Below are positions 26,325-34,179 of a stretch of DNA of 64,000 nucleotides, piece by piece. The DNA lies in assembly GCA_008638415.1 (NCBI GenBank), contig VWVT01000005.1:1-64000 (forward strand), in the 5' to 3' direction. Below the pieces are notes generated by a model. That model was not told the origin of the DNA, did not search any database, and was given only the letters and a program-made list of their open reading frames with translations. How positions within the stretch are numbered: position 1 is the first letter of the stretch; the number at the start of each line of letters is the position of its first letter. Position numbers and translations under genes: made by a program. Source of the DNA: Nocardiopsis sinuspersici. GTDB taxonomy: Bacteria; Actinomycetota; Actinomycetes; Streptosporangiales; Streptosporangiaceae.

Positions 26325-26807
26325 TCAGAGGCCGAGTTCCTTCTTGACGCGGTCGACGTGGCCGGTGGCCTTCACGTTGTAGAAGGCCTTCTCCACCTTG
26401 CCGTCGGTGCCCACGACGACCGTGGAGCGGATGACGCCCTGGACGACGCGGCCGTAGTTCTTCTTCTCCCCGTAGGCGCCGTAGGCGCGCAGGGTGTCCT
26501 TGTCCGGGTCGCCGAGCAGGGTGAAGGTCAGACCCTCCTTGTCCCGGAACCTGGCGAGCTTGTCGCTGCCGTCCGGGGAGACGCCCAGCACGGTGAACCC
26601 GGCGGAGTCGAACTCGCGCAGGTTGTCGCGGAAGTCGCAGGCCTCCGTGGTGCACCCGGGGGTCATGGCCGCGGGGTAGAAGTACAGGACGACGCGTTTG
26701 CCGGTGGAGGCCAGCACCTCGCTGAGGGTGACGGGCTTGCCGTCGGCGTCGTCGAGGGTGAAGTCGGGCGCCTGGTCGCCGGGCTCCAGACGGATCGGAT
26801 CGCTCAC
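26325..26807 (-). CDS. bcp: thiol peroxidase, Bcp/PrxQ type
   Basis: Peroxiredoxin of 160 residues that reduces peroxides with thioredoxin. The peroxidatic Cys is in TPGCTTEACDF and the resolving Cys lies five residues later, the hallmark of PrxQ. The start is GTG 26807 (VSDPIRLEPG) with AGGGGAA upstream. A longer frame to 26987 adds a basic non-conserved stretch and is not used. The 317-base gap to the next gene (26808-27124) holds divergent promoters; TTGACG at 26994 is a possible -35, with no matching -10 found. Confidence 0.93.
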   Translation of the reverse strand: MSDPIRLEPGDQAPDFTLDDADGKPVTLSEVLASTGKRVVLYFYPAAMTPGCTTEACDFRDNLREFDSAGFTVLGVSPDGSDKLARFRDKEGLTFTLLGDPDKDTLRAYGAYGEKKNYGRVVQGVIRSTVVVGTDGKVEKAFYNVKATGHVDRVKKELGL

Positions 26808-27124
26808 GTGGTGTTCCCCTCTGCTCGCTGGCGGGGCGGATACGGCCCCGCCGACTCTCGTCCTCACCCTAGCGAGCGGCGCCCCGTGGATTGACGCTTC
26901 GTGGGTTGTGCCAGGCTGGGGGTACGGTCTTCGGTTGCGATTCCGGTTCGGTTCGTCCGCATCGGGAGTGACCAGCGGTGCGATCACCTATTGTTGACGC
27001 ACTTGGCCTTTCGGTCGGTCCCCGGCGGCGCCCGCCGCGCGCACCGGGACTCCGCGCCGTCGGCGGTGCCCCGAGCCCGCCGGACCGGAACACATCCGCT
27101 TCGCTGTGGGGAGTATTGGCGACG

Positions 27125-28246
27125 ATGCCCGCATTCACACTCGACGAGGTCAGGGCGCGAACCCTCAAGGAGCGAGACTCCTGGTGGACGGTCTACCTCG
27201 TGGACCCGGTCGCGGTCCGGCTCGTTCGCCTCCTGGCCAACCGGACCTCGGTCACGCCCAACCAGCTGACGGTGGTCGCGCTGTTCCTGGGTCTCGGAGC
27301 GGCCGTCTGCTTCTCCCTGGGCTACCGCCAGTTCCTCGCCCTGGGCGCGCTGCTGTACTTCCTGGGCTTCCTCGTGGACTGCGTGGACGGCAAGCTGGCC
27401 CGGCTCACCGGCTCCGAGTCGCTGTTCGGGGCGTGGATGGACTACGTCTCCGACCGGTTCCGGGTGCTGGTGTGCGTGGTCGCCCTCATGGGCGGACAGT
27501 ACGTGGTGGCCGCGGACCGCTCGGAGGACGGCGGGCCTGTGTGGTTCGTGTGGCTGGCCCTGGCCGTGGTCTTCCTGGACATGCTGCGCTACCTCAACGA
27601 GCTCCAGGTCTACAAGGTGCGCAGGGAGATGCGCTCGCACCTGGCCGCCGCCCTGGAGCGCGCCCGCGCGACCCTGTCGATGCTGGAGCCGGAGGAGGAC
27701 GACACCGGCTCCGCCACCGGCGCGGGCGGTCGCACGATGAGCGACGGCGGCGAGCAGGCGGTGCTGCGGCACGGCATCGGCGTGCTGGAGCAGATCCTGC
27801 GCAGCCAGAACGAGCGCGAGGCGCGCAACCAGCGCACGGCGGGCAAGCAGCCCGACCTCACCCTGCCCAAGGTGGACCTGCACAAGGAGTTCCGGGACCG
27901 CTTCCCCTGGTACCAGCGGTTCTGGGCCTCCCTCAACGACCAGCGCGTGCGCACCCACCTGATCGGCGGCATCGAGTTCCAGATGACGGTGTTCGTCATC
28001 GCCCCGCTGGCGGTCGCGGTCTTCGCGGTTCCGTCCCTGATCGGGTGGATCACCGCAGTGGCGGGCGTTTTGCTCCTCGCCTTCGAGATCGCCATCATCT
28101 ATAAACTGTGGTTGTCCACGCGGGACTTCTTCCGCGTGGTCGACGGAATCGACAGCGCGCTGAGGTTCTCCGGCCCGTCCGACGGCGCGGAGGAGAAGAG
28201 TCGGGACACCGACTCGGGTACGGGATCCCAGACGAGCCTGCGCTAG
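27125..28246 (+). CDS. CDP-alcohol phosphatidyltransferase family membrane protein
   Basis: Protein of 373 residues with about six membrane helices. The catalytic signature DG(X)2AR(X)8G(X)3D(X)3D is complete in DCVDGKLARL through MDYVSD (about residues 86-111). Such enzymes move a phosphoalcohol from a CDP carrier to a second alcohol in lipid synthesis. A central soluble insert of about 110 residues, with MSDGGEQAVLRHGIG and charged sequence, interrupts the membrane part and is unusual for the family. ATG 27125 is chosen; TTG 27116 is possible. A DUF3618 gene follows after 16 bases. Confidence 0.88.
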   Translation: MPAFTLDEVRARTLKERDSWWTVYLVDPVAVRLVRLLANRTSVTPNQLTVVALFLGLGAAVCFSLGYRQFLALGALLYFLGFLVDCVDGKLARLTGSESLFGAWMDYVSDRFRVLVCVVALMGGQYVVAADRSEDGGPVWFVWLALAVVFLDMLRYLNELQVYKVRREMRSHLAAALERARATLSMLEPEEDDTGSATGAGGRTMSDGGEQAVLRHGIGVLEQILRSQNEREARNQRTAGKQPDLTLPKVDLHKEFRDRFPWYQRFWASLNDQRVRTHLIGGIEFQMTVFVIAPLAVAVFAVPSLIGWITAVAGVLLLAFEIAIIYKLWLSTRDFFRVVDGIDSALRFSGPSDGAEEKSRDTDSGTGSQTSLR

Positions 28247-28262
28247 TGGAGAGAGGCACCCT

Positions 28263-28658
28263 ATGACGGGACGCGACACCGGACCGCGCCAGACCCCGGC
28301 GGATATCGAGGCGGAGATCAACCGTGAGCAGCGGAGGCTCGCCGAGACCCTGGACCAGTTGAGCGTGCAGGCCCGACCCGCCAACATCGCCCGGAGGCAG
28401 GTGGAGAGGGCCCGCGAGCGCGGTGCCCGGATCGTCGACGAGGCGCGTGCCCTGGTGGTCGGCGGCGGAGCGGTACGGGTGGAGAGTCGCCCCGTGGAGC
28501 CCGAGGAGGGCAGCATCGTCGTCAAGGGTGACAACGAGGTCGTCACCACCTACCAGTCACGAGGACAGCTCCCCCCGGAGGCCGTGATCCTCGCGGTCAC
28601 CGTCGGCGCGGTCGTGGCCGCCGGAGTGGTGGCCTGGGCCGTGCGCCGCAGGAGGTAG
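28263..28658 (+). CDS. DUF3618 small membrane protein
   Basis: Protein of 131 residues. The N-terminal motif TPADIEAEINREQRRLAETLDQL is the DUF3618 signature, followed by an Arg-rich coiled segment and one C-terminal membrane helix (about 105-125) ending WAVRRRR. Members often sit beside envelope or stress genes; function is unknown. It follows the phosphatidyltransferase by 16 bases, with GAGAGG upstream, and is probably co-transcribed. Confidence 0.85.
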   Translation: MTGRDTGPRQTPADIEAEINREQRRLAETLDQLSVQARPANIARRQVERARERGARIVDEARALVVGGGAVRVESRPVEPEEGSIVVKGDNEVVTTYQSRGQLPPEAVILAVTVGAVVAAGVVAWAVRRRR

Positions 28659-28680
28659 TGCCCACGGCAGACGACGAGGG

Positions 28681-28710
28681 AGGGGCCCGCGCGATGTGCG
28701 CGGGCCCCTC
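28681..28710 (+). terminator. hairpin terminator after DUF3618
   Basis: AGGGGCCCGCGC and its near-complement GCGCGGGCCCCT pair around a short loop, 22 bases after the stop codon. No T-tract. Confidence 0.75.
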
Positions 28711-28861
28711 CCTCGGTTTCGGGGCCCCTGGCGCGGCCTGCGCGGTGGCCTCGCAAGGCGAGGAAGGAGCGCCCCTGCTGTGCCTGCCTCGCGAGCTCGG
28801 CAGTGTCGCACGGCGGGGTCCCTCCTGGTTCGGCTGTCGACTGATGAGAACGCGGCGAGGG

Positions 28862-28913
28862 TGCCGCCGGGGCGTCGCGCAGCAGGGTGAGTATCCCGCC
28901 GTACACGCCCTAG
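28862..28913. mobile_element. partial copy of the CTAG-bounded element
   Basis: These 52 bases align with 26012-26062 of the full element with only a few differences, including the long shared core GGGGCGTCGCGCAGCAGGG, and end at the same CTAG. The left 19 bases of the element are missing. The terminal CTAG carries, on the minus strand, the TAG stop codon of the neighbouring aldolase-like gene. Confidence 0.65.
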
Positions 28914-30136
28914 AGGAAGGTCCGTCCCTCGCCCCGGTAGGTGGGGACGGCGCCCTCGTACTCGCCGGTGTCGGAGTCGACCAGGTGCAGCACGTCGAAG
29001 CGCTCGCACAGCTCTCCGGCCTTGGCGTGGCGCATCCACACCCGGTCGCCGACCGACAGGCCGTCGGCGGCGGCTCCGAGCAGGGGCGTCTGCACCTCGC
29101 CCGCGCCCTCGGTGGAGCTGTGGGACAGCCCGGCGGGCATGTGGGGGAGCGGGGCACGGTGGGCGTCGACCGGTCCGGAGGCCGGGTAGCCGCCGCCGAG
29201 GGCGGTGGCCACACCGGGGGCGGGGCGCCGTACCACGGGAAGCGCGAACAGGGCGGCGGGGCGGCCGTCGAAGGACCGGTAGTGGTCGAACAGGTGCGGG
29301 TGGTAGAGCCCCGAGCCCGCCGCCAGCTCGGTCACGGCCCTCTCCCTGCCGGTGGTGTGCAGGCTGCCGGTGCCGCCGCCGTTGACGAAGCGCAGGTCGG
29401 CGACGGCGCGGACGGCGCGCACGATCGCGGCCCTGCGCCGGGCCAGCTCCAGGGCGGACCGGCGCTGGACGGCGCGCAGGAGGCGGCCGTAGAGGGGCCT
29501 GCCGGGAGGGGCGTCGCCCACCCCGGCGATCTGGCCCTCGTAGGCCATGATCCCGTCCAGTTCCAGCTCGGGGCGGGCCACGACGGCGCGGGCGAGCGCG
29601 GCGGCCTGGGCGGGGGTGCGCACGGGGGAGCGGTAGGTGCCCACGCGCGTGCGCGGGCCCAGCGGCTGCCAACTGGTGTCGATGTCCAGGCACACCCGCA
29701 CCGGTGGCGCGTCGGGGCCGCGGGAGCCGGCGGCCCGGGCGACGGCGGCGCCGACCAGGTCCAGATGGGCGGTGTCGTCCACCATCAGGGTGATGGAGCG
29801 GGCGGCGCCGGGGTCGCGGACGAGCTGGTCCAGGGCCCGCCGGTCGACGGTGGGGTAGGCCACGAGGACGTCGTCGCTCACCGGGTGGTCCCCGGTGGCC
29901 AGCCACAGCGCCTCGGGCAGGGTGAAGGCCATGATCCCCGCGTAGCCGGGCAGGGAGAGGACGGTGCGCAGCAGCTCGCGGCTGCGCACCGACTTGCTGG
30001 CGACCCGGACGGGCTTTCCGTGGGCGCGGCGGGTGAGCGCGGCCGCGTTGGCGCGGAAGGCGGCCAGGTCGACCATGGCGAAAGGGGCGTCCAGCCCGTG
30101 GGTGGCGGCCTCGTACGTCTCGCGCAGGCTTGTCAT
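28910..30136 (-). CDS. amino acid deaminase/aldolase, alanine-racemase-like fold
   Basis: Protein of 408 residues. The N-terminal TIM-barrel domain begins DAPFAMVDLAAFRANAAAL and has the PLP Lys motif VRVASKSVRS (near residue 47). Further landmarks are CLDIDTSWQPLG and VNGGGTGSLHTT. The C-terminal domain contains HSSTEGAGEVQTPLLG. This is the fold-type III group that includes D-threonine aldolase and D-serine dehydratase; the substrate is not known. Start ATG 30136 has AGGG close by; ATG 30157 is less likely. The stop lies inside the repeat remnant at 28862-28913. Confidence 0.85.
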   Translation of the reverse strand: MTSLRETYEAATHGLDAPFAMVDLAAFRANAAALTRRAHGKPVRVASKSVRSRELLRTVLSLPGYAGIMAFTLPEALWLATGDHPVSDDVLVAYPTVDRRALDQLVRDPGAARSITLMVDDTAHLDLVGAAVARAAGSRGPDAPPVRVCLDIDTSWQPLGPRTRVGTYRSPVRTPAQAAALARAVVARPELELDGIMAYEGQIAGVGDAPPGRPLYGRLLRAVQRRSALELARRRAAIVRAVRAVADLRFVNGGGTGSLHTTGRERAVTELAAGSGLYHPHLFDHYRSFDGRPAALFALPVVRRPAPGVATALGGGYPASGPVDAHRAPLPHMPAGLSHSSTEGAGEVQTPLLGAAADGLSVGDRVWMRHAKAGELCERFDVLHLVDSDTGEYEGAVPTYRGEGRTFL

Positions 30137-30155
30137 GCCCTGAGAATGCCAGAAC

Positions 30156-30170
30156 ATGAATGTTTTTCAT
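30156..30170. promoter_or_regulatory. possible operator of the aldolase-like gene
   Basis: ATGAA-TGTTT-TTCAT is a symmetric AT-rich site 20-34 bases before the ATG of the minus-strand gene, in a locally AT-rich spot. The position suits a repressor site. No regulator is adjacent. Confidence 0.35.
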
Positions 30171-30280
30171 ATTCCCCCGGAGGGAGGAACGCCCTCCGGA
30201 GCGCCCCTGTGCCGCCCTCCCACGCGCCCGCCGGGCGGCACGGGGCGGGCGCCCCGCGGCTTCGCGGGGGCCGATATCCT

Positions 30281-30312
30281 GGGGCGTCACGGCTGATCAG
30301 CCGTCCGACCCC
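30281..30312 (+). promoter_or_regulatory. structured leader before purU
   Basis: GGGG (30281-30284) pairs with CCCC (30309-30312) around the perfect 16-base palindrome ACGGCTGATCAGCCGT (30289-30304), leaving a CGTC/CCGA internal loop. The structure ends where GGGAG, the purU ribosome-binding site, begins. A separate hairpin CCCCGCG/CGCGGGG lies at 30252-30269. It could be an operator as DNA or a translation-control element as RNA. Confidence 0.45.
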
Positions 30313-30328
30313 GGGAGTGGTTCTTTCC

Positions 30329-31210
30329 ATGAGTGAGCGTGAGTACGTCCTGACCCTTTCGTGCCCCGACAGCCGGGGCATCGTCGCCGCTGTGGCCAAC
30401 CTGCTGTCCGACCACGGTTGCAACATCACCGAGAGTCAGCAGTACGGCGACCACTACACGGCGCGCTTCTTCCTGCGGATGCAGTTCGTGGCCGAGCGGG
30501 GGCCCGACGGCGTGGTGGGGGAGGACGTCCTGCGCGGGGCCTTCGCGGCGCTGGCGAGCGGCTTCGGCGGCGGTGACTCGTTCGTGGAGTGGACCCTCGC
30601 GCCCCGCGACGTGCGCCCGCGCGTGATCGTGATGGTGTCCAAGTTCGGCCACTGCCTCAACGACCTGCTCTACCGCCAGCGCAGCGGCCTGCTGGACGTG
30701 GACATCGCCGCCGTGATCTCCAACCATCCGGACCTGGAGTTCCTCGCCGACTCCTACGGTGTGGACTTCCACCACCTGCCGGTCAGCGCCGGGACCAAGC
30801 ACGAGCAGGAGGCGCGGCTGCTGGAGCTGGTCGACTCCTACGACGTGGACCTGGTCGTCCTGGCCCGCTACATGCAGGTGCTCTCCGAGCAGTTGTGCGC
30901 CAAGATGTCCGGCCGGATCATCAACATCCACCACTCCTTCCTGCCCAGCTTCAAGGGTGCCCGCCCCTACCACCAGGCCCACACACGCGGTGTGAAGCTG
31001 ATCGGCGCGACCGCCCACTACGTCACGGCCGACCTCGACGAGGGCCCGATCATCGAGCAGGAGGTGTCCCGGGTGGACCACACGCACAGCCCGGAGCAGC
31101 TCACGGCGATCGGCCGGGACCTGGAGTCGGTGGCGCTGGCGCGCGCGGTCAACTGGCACGCGCAGCGCCGTGTCCTGCTCAATGGGGACAAGACGGTCAT
31201 CTTCGGCTGA
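30329..31210 (+). CDS. purU: formyltetrahydrofolate deformylase
   Basis: PurU hydrolyses 10-formyltetrahydrofolate to formate and tetrahydrofolate. The 293-residue protein has an N-terminal ACT domain (LTLSCPDSRGIVAAVANLL, about 8-85) and a formyltransferase-like catalytic domain with ISNHPDLE, INIHHSFLPSFKGA and the GATAHYVTADLDEGPIIEQ block. These contain the conserved Asn, His and Asp of the active site. Start ATG 30329. It stands alone, with a structured leader upstream and a strong terminator downstream. Confidence 0.95.
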   Translation: MSEREYVLTLSCPDSRGIVAAVANLLSDHGCNITESQQYGDHYTARFFLRMQFVAERGPDGVVGEDVLRGAFAALASGFGGGDSFVEWTLAPRDVRPRVIVMVSKFGHCLNDLLYRQRSGLLDVDIAAVISNHPDLEFLADSYGVDFHHLPVSAGTKHEQEARLLELVDSYDVDLVVLARYMQVLSEQLCAKMSGRIINIHHSFLPSFKGARPYHQAHTRGVKLIGATAHYVTADLDEGPIIEQEVSRVDHTHSPEQLTAIGRDLESVALARAVNWHAQRRVLLNGDKTVIFG

Positions 31211-31255
31211 CCGCGGCCGCGGGTCCGCCCGCGGAAAGTGGTTTTCGGACAGAGA

Positions 31256-31275
31256 GGGGCGCCTTCGGGCGCCCC
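31256..31275 (+). terminator. purU terminator
   Basis: GGGGCGCC-TTCG-GGCGCCCC, an ideal UUCG-capped hairpin, is followed by TTGCGTTTTC. It begins 46 bases after the purU stop. Confidence 0.88.
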
Positions 31276-31321
31276 TTGCGTTTTCTCGTTCCAGACGGTT
31301 CCACACACTTCTTCGGGGCAT

Positions 31322-31400
31322 GAATGGGAGTGCCGGTGCCCATTCTGACCAGCAAAACATTACTGTAGGTACCTTGTTGACTACACACTGTGCGTATATG
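31322..31400 (+). promoter_or_regulatory. promoter region of the Asp23/AmaP operon
   Basis: The gene-free stretch 31211-31578 is unusually AT-rich around 31350-31405. It contains the inverted repeat GAATGGG-N10-CCCATTC (31322-31345), and TTGTTGACT (31374-31382) followed by TATATG (31395-31400). The -35 to -10 spacing is 12-15 bases, shorter than ideal for the main sigma factor, which may mean an alternative sigma factor or an activator. The transcript leader would be about 170 bases. Confidence 0.4.
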
Positions 31401-31578
31401 GTGTGATCAGTGAGAAACCTTCCGGCCGTTGGGGTGGCGGGGGGTTTCGGTCCGACACCTGGGGGAGTGCCTTCCGGGTGCGGGGCACGGACATGGGCGG
31501 AAAGCGCGCCGACGGGGGCGGGGGCGCCCCCGAAAGCCGGGGCCGCGATCGCGGACCGCACACTGCGTAGGGGGACCA

Positions 31579-32058
31579 GTGACGGAGATGAAGTCCGAGA
31601 CCAAGGTGCCGGGAGCCCGTGAGGCGGGCCGGACGGGCCGGGGCGACTCCTCGCGCGAGGAGGGCGGGCACACACAGATCGCGGACGGGGTGGTCGCCAA
31701 GATCGCCGGGATGGCCGCGCGCGAGATCGGTGGAGTCCACGCCATGGGAGGCGGGACCGCACGTGCCGTCGGCGCCGTCAGGGACGTCGTGACAAGGGGA
31801 AGCGACAGCGGTTCGGTGACGCGGGGCGTCTCGGTCGAGGTGGGCGAGCGCCAGGCCGCCGTCGACATCGACCTGGTCGTCGAGTACGGCGCCGCCATCC
31901 AGGACCTGGCCGCGGCCGTGCGGCGCAACGTCACCACGGCGGTGGAGCGCATGACCGGCCTGGAGGTCACCGAGATCAACATCAGGGTGGACGACATCCA
32001 CCTGCCCGACGAGGACGGCGGCGAGGAGGACGGCGGATCCTCGCCCCGGGTCCAGTAG
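31579..32058 (+). CDS. Asp23/Gls24 family envelope stress protein
   Basis: Protein of 159 residues. The Asp23 core runs from about 35 to 145 (HTQIADGVVAKIAGMAAREIGGV, then VDIDLVVEYGAAIQDLAAAVRRNV and VTEINIRVDDI). These cytosolic proteins form filaments or films at the membrane and are held there by AmaP, which is encoded five genes later. Start GTG 31579 has GGGGGA upstream; the long basic N-terminus precedes the core. It is the first gene of a six-gene operon. Confidence 0.92.
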   Translation: MTEMKSETKVPGAREAGRTGRGDSSREEGGHTQIADGVVAKIAGMAAREIGGVHAMGGGTARAVGAVRDVVTRGSDSGSVTRGVSVEVGERQAAVDIDLVVEYGAAIQDLAAAVRRNVTTAVERMTGLEVTEINIRVDDIHLPDEDGGEEDGGSSPRVQ

Positions 32059-32060
32059 CT

Positions 32061-32378
32061 GTGGGCGCCGGTGAGGATCCGGGCGAGGTGGCCCGGCGAC
32101 TGGTCCGGGAGGCCGAGGGCCTCCCGGACGTGGTGGGGCTCTCGTCCGGAGGATTCGGGACGCTGGCCACGCCCGTCCCCGGTGGGCGGATCCGCGGGGT
32201 GGCGGTGCGCGCCGACGACGTCGAGGTCGGTGTCGTGGTCCGCTTCGGCAGGCCCCTGCCGGAGATCGCCGCCGAGGTGCGCCGGACCCTGGCCCCGCTC
32301 GCCGGAGGCCGGACCGTCCACATCTCCGTGGAGGACGTGGTCGCGGGCCTGGGGGAGGACACCCGCGCGGGTGGTTGA
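32061..32378 (+). CDS. small Asp23-operon protein
   Basis: Protein of 105 residues starting at GTG 32061, two bases after the Asp23 stop. It has no named domain, but the alternation RIRGVAVRADDVEVGVVVRFGRPLPEIAAEVRR resembles half of an Asp23 core. It is likely a divergent paralogue that could co-assemble with the other Asp23 proteins; this is inference. Confidence 0.75.
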   Translation: MGAGEDPGEVARRLVREAEGLPDVVGLSSGGFGTLATPVPGGRIRGVAVRADDVEVGVVVRFGRPLPEIAAEVRRTLAPLAGGRTVHISVEDVVAGLGEDTRAGG

Positions 32379-32415
32379 GGAAGAAGCACCAGAGGCTGGA
32401 CAAGAGGGGGAAGCC

Positions 32416-32589
32416 ATGTGGCCCATCGTCGGGCTGTCCTACGGGACGGTGCTGGGGCTCGCCGCCGCGTTCGGCGGGTTCGTTGCCTTCGCGCTGGTCC
32501 TGATCCTGGGTCTGGCGGGGTACGTCGCCGGCCGGGCGGTGGCGGGCGAGATCGACCTCACCGCGGTGTTCGCGCGGCGTTCCGCCTGA
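32416..32589 (+). CDS. 57-residue single-pass membrane protein
   Basis: Very small protein (57 residues) that is mostly one long hydrophobic segment: AAFGGFVAFALVLILGLAGYV, with a short Arg-containing tail. Its ATG has AGGGGGAAG upstream, a strong site. It resembles the DUF2273-like small membrane proteins that accompany Asp23 and AmaP in other Gram-positive bacteria. The next gene starts one base after its stop. Confidence 0.8.
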   Translation: MWPIVGLSYGTVLGLAAAFGGFVAFALVLILGLAGYVAGRAVAGEIDLTAVFARRSA

Positions 32590-32590
32590 C

Positions 32591-32974
32591 ATGCGCAGAG
32601 CGGACGTGGCCGGAACAGGGACCGGCACGGTACCCCGGCAGAGGAACTATCCGGACGACGCCCCGGGCGGCGCGCGCGGCGGGTACGGCCGCGACCCGGG
32701 CGGCCGTACCGTCATCGAGCACGACGTGGTCGAGAAGGTCGCGGCGCAGGCGGTCCGGGAGGTCCCCGGGGCGCTGCTGGTCCGTTCGCGCACGGCGCGC
32801 GCCCGGATCAGCGGTGACATCGTCCTGCTGCGGCTGAGGGTGGGCGTCCACTACCCGCGCTCCGCCCGCGAGGTCGCCGCGCGGACGCGGGGGCACGTCA
32901 GGCAGAGGGTCGAGCGGATCACCGGTAAGCAGGTCCGCCACATCGACATCGAGATCGCGGAGTTGGTGCGCTGA
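32591..32974 (+). CDS. second Asp23-like protein
   Basis: Protein of 127 residues. After a disordered Gly/Arg N-terminus (1-40) comes an Asp23-like core: VIEHDVVEKVAAQAVREVPGALLV, then RLRVGVHYPRSAREVAARTRGHV and HIDIEIAELVR. It starts one base after the small membrane protein and ends one base before the DUF6286 gene. Confidence 0.85.
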   Translation: MRRADVAGTGTGTVPRQRNYPDDAPGGARGGYGRDPGGRTVIEHDVVEKVAAQAVREVPGALLVRSRTARARISGDIVLLRLRVGVHYPRSAREVAARTRGHVRQRVERITGKQVRHIDIEIAELVR

Positions 32975-32975
32975 C

Positions 32976-33581
32976 ATGACCACTGTGGAAGAGGTGCTCG
33001 GACGTCCCGACCAGGGCGTCGACCCCCGGGCCAGGCGGGTGGCCGTCCACACGTTCCGCCCGCGGCGGTCCTGGCCCGCGGTGATCACGAGCCTCGTGAT
33101 CCTCGTCGTGGCCGTCGTGGCCGCCGCCGAGGTGATCTCGGCGCTGGCGGGCAGCCCGCTGCGGCTGGTCCCGGTCGACGCCGCCGCCGGATACGCCTCG
33201 ACCGCGACCTGGTCGACGCCGTCGGTGCAGATCGCCTCGGCCGTCCTGGCCCTGATCGGACTGGCCCTGATCGTGGCCGCCCTGACCCCCGGGCAGGGGC
33301 GCTGGACGGCGCTGCGCACCGACGACCCCGCCCTGGTGGTGGGACTGACCCGGCCCGCGCTGCGCCGAGCGGTGAGCGCCGCGGCCGAGGACGTCAGCGG
33401 GGTCGACGACGCGCACGTGACGGTGCGCGGCAACAGGATCAGGGTGCACGTGCGCACCGGGATGCGCGAGTCGGAGGATCTGCCCCTCAAGGTGACCGCG
33501 GCCGTGGAGCGGCGGCTGGAGGAACTGGCGCCGCTGCGCAGCATGCGGATCGCCACCCACGTGCGGTACGCGGAGGGGTGA
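32976..33581 (+). CDS. DUF6286-like membrane protein of the Asp23 operon
   Basis: Protein of 201 residues with two membrane helices (about 33-58 and 84-107). The C-terminal cytosolic part (ALRRAVSAAAEDVSGVDDAHVTVRGNRIRVHV) again shows the Asp23-like strand pattern. Proteins of this layout accompany actinobacterial Asp23 genes and are labelled DUF6286. It overlaps or abuts amaP. Confidence 0.82.
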   Translation: MTTVEEVLGRPDQGVDPRARRVAVHTFRPRRSWPAVITSLVILVVAVVAAAEVISALAGSPLRLVPVDAAAGYASTATWSTPSVQIASAVLALIGLALIVAALTPGQGRWTALRTDDPALVVGLTRPALRRAVSAAAEDVSGVDDAHVTVRGNRIRVHVRTGMRESEDLPLKVTAAVERRLEELAPLRSMRIATHVRYAEG

Positions 33582-33583
33582 CC

Positions 33584-34174
33584 ATGACTGGTGACAGGTC
33601 GCGCAGATCGGCACGGGGGAACCGGTGGGGGCTGGCGGTCGTCGGTGTGGTGCTGCTCGCCGCCGGACTGGCGTCGCTGGCCGCCGGACTCGGCCTGTTC
33701 GGCCGGGGCCTGGCCGACAGCGCGCTGCTCGGCCCCCCGGTCCGGGAGGTGCTCGGCCAGCAGTGGGTGCCCTACGTGGTGGTCGCGGCGGCCGTCGTCG
33801 CGGCCTTCCTGGCCCTGCGCTGGCTGATGGCCCAGGGGTTCAACGACACCGTGGGGCGCCTGGTCCTGGAACGCGGCGACGAGGGCCGGGTGGAGATGTC
33901 CGAGAGCGTGGCGCGCGGTGCCCTGGAGGAGGAGGTCGCCGACTACCCGGGGGTGCGCCGTGTCCACGCGCGGCTGACCGAGTCCACCGACGCCCCGCAC
34001 CTGCGGTTGGCGCTGACCCTGGACGCCGACGCGGACGTGGCCGGGGTGTGGCGGCGGGTGCGCTCGGAGGCGCTGGCGAACCTGCGGCGGGCGCTCGACC
34101 TGGAGCAGGTGCCCACGGTCGTGCGGATGTCGATGACGGCGCCGGCCAAGAACCCCCGGCGCATCCTGGCCTGA
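33584..34174 (+). CDS. amaP: alkaline shock response membrane anchor AmaP
   Basis: Protein of 196 residues. It has two N-terminal membrane helices (about 18-45 and 62-85) followed by a cytosolic Asp23-like domain (EMSESVARGALEEEVADYPGVRRVHARL). AmaP tethers Asp23 to the membrane. ATG 33584 is chosen because GGAGG lies seven bases upstream; a GTG at 33578 overlaps the previous stop. It is the last gene of the operon and converges on the amidohydrolase. Confidence 0.88.
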   Translation: MTGDRSRRSARGNRWGLAVVGVVLLAAGLASLAAGLGLFGRGLADSALLGPPVREVLGQQWVPYVVVAAAVVAAFLALRWLMAQGFNDTVGRLVLERGDEGRVEMSESVARGALEEEVADYPGVRRVHARLTESTDAPHLRLALTLDADADVAGVWRRVRSEALANLRRALDLEQVPTVVRMSMTAPAKNPRRILA

Positions 34175-34179
34175 CGGGG

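Noticed and set aside
26012..28913. Composite transposon bounded by the two CTAG elements
   Set aside because: The 2.9 kb between them holds ordinary conserved genes (tRNA, bcp, phosphatidyltransferase, DUF3618), the second copy is truncated, and no transposase is present.
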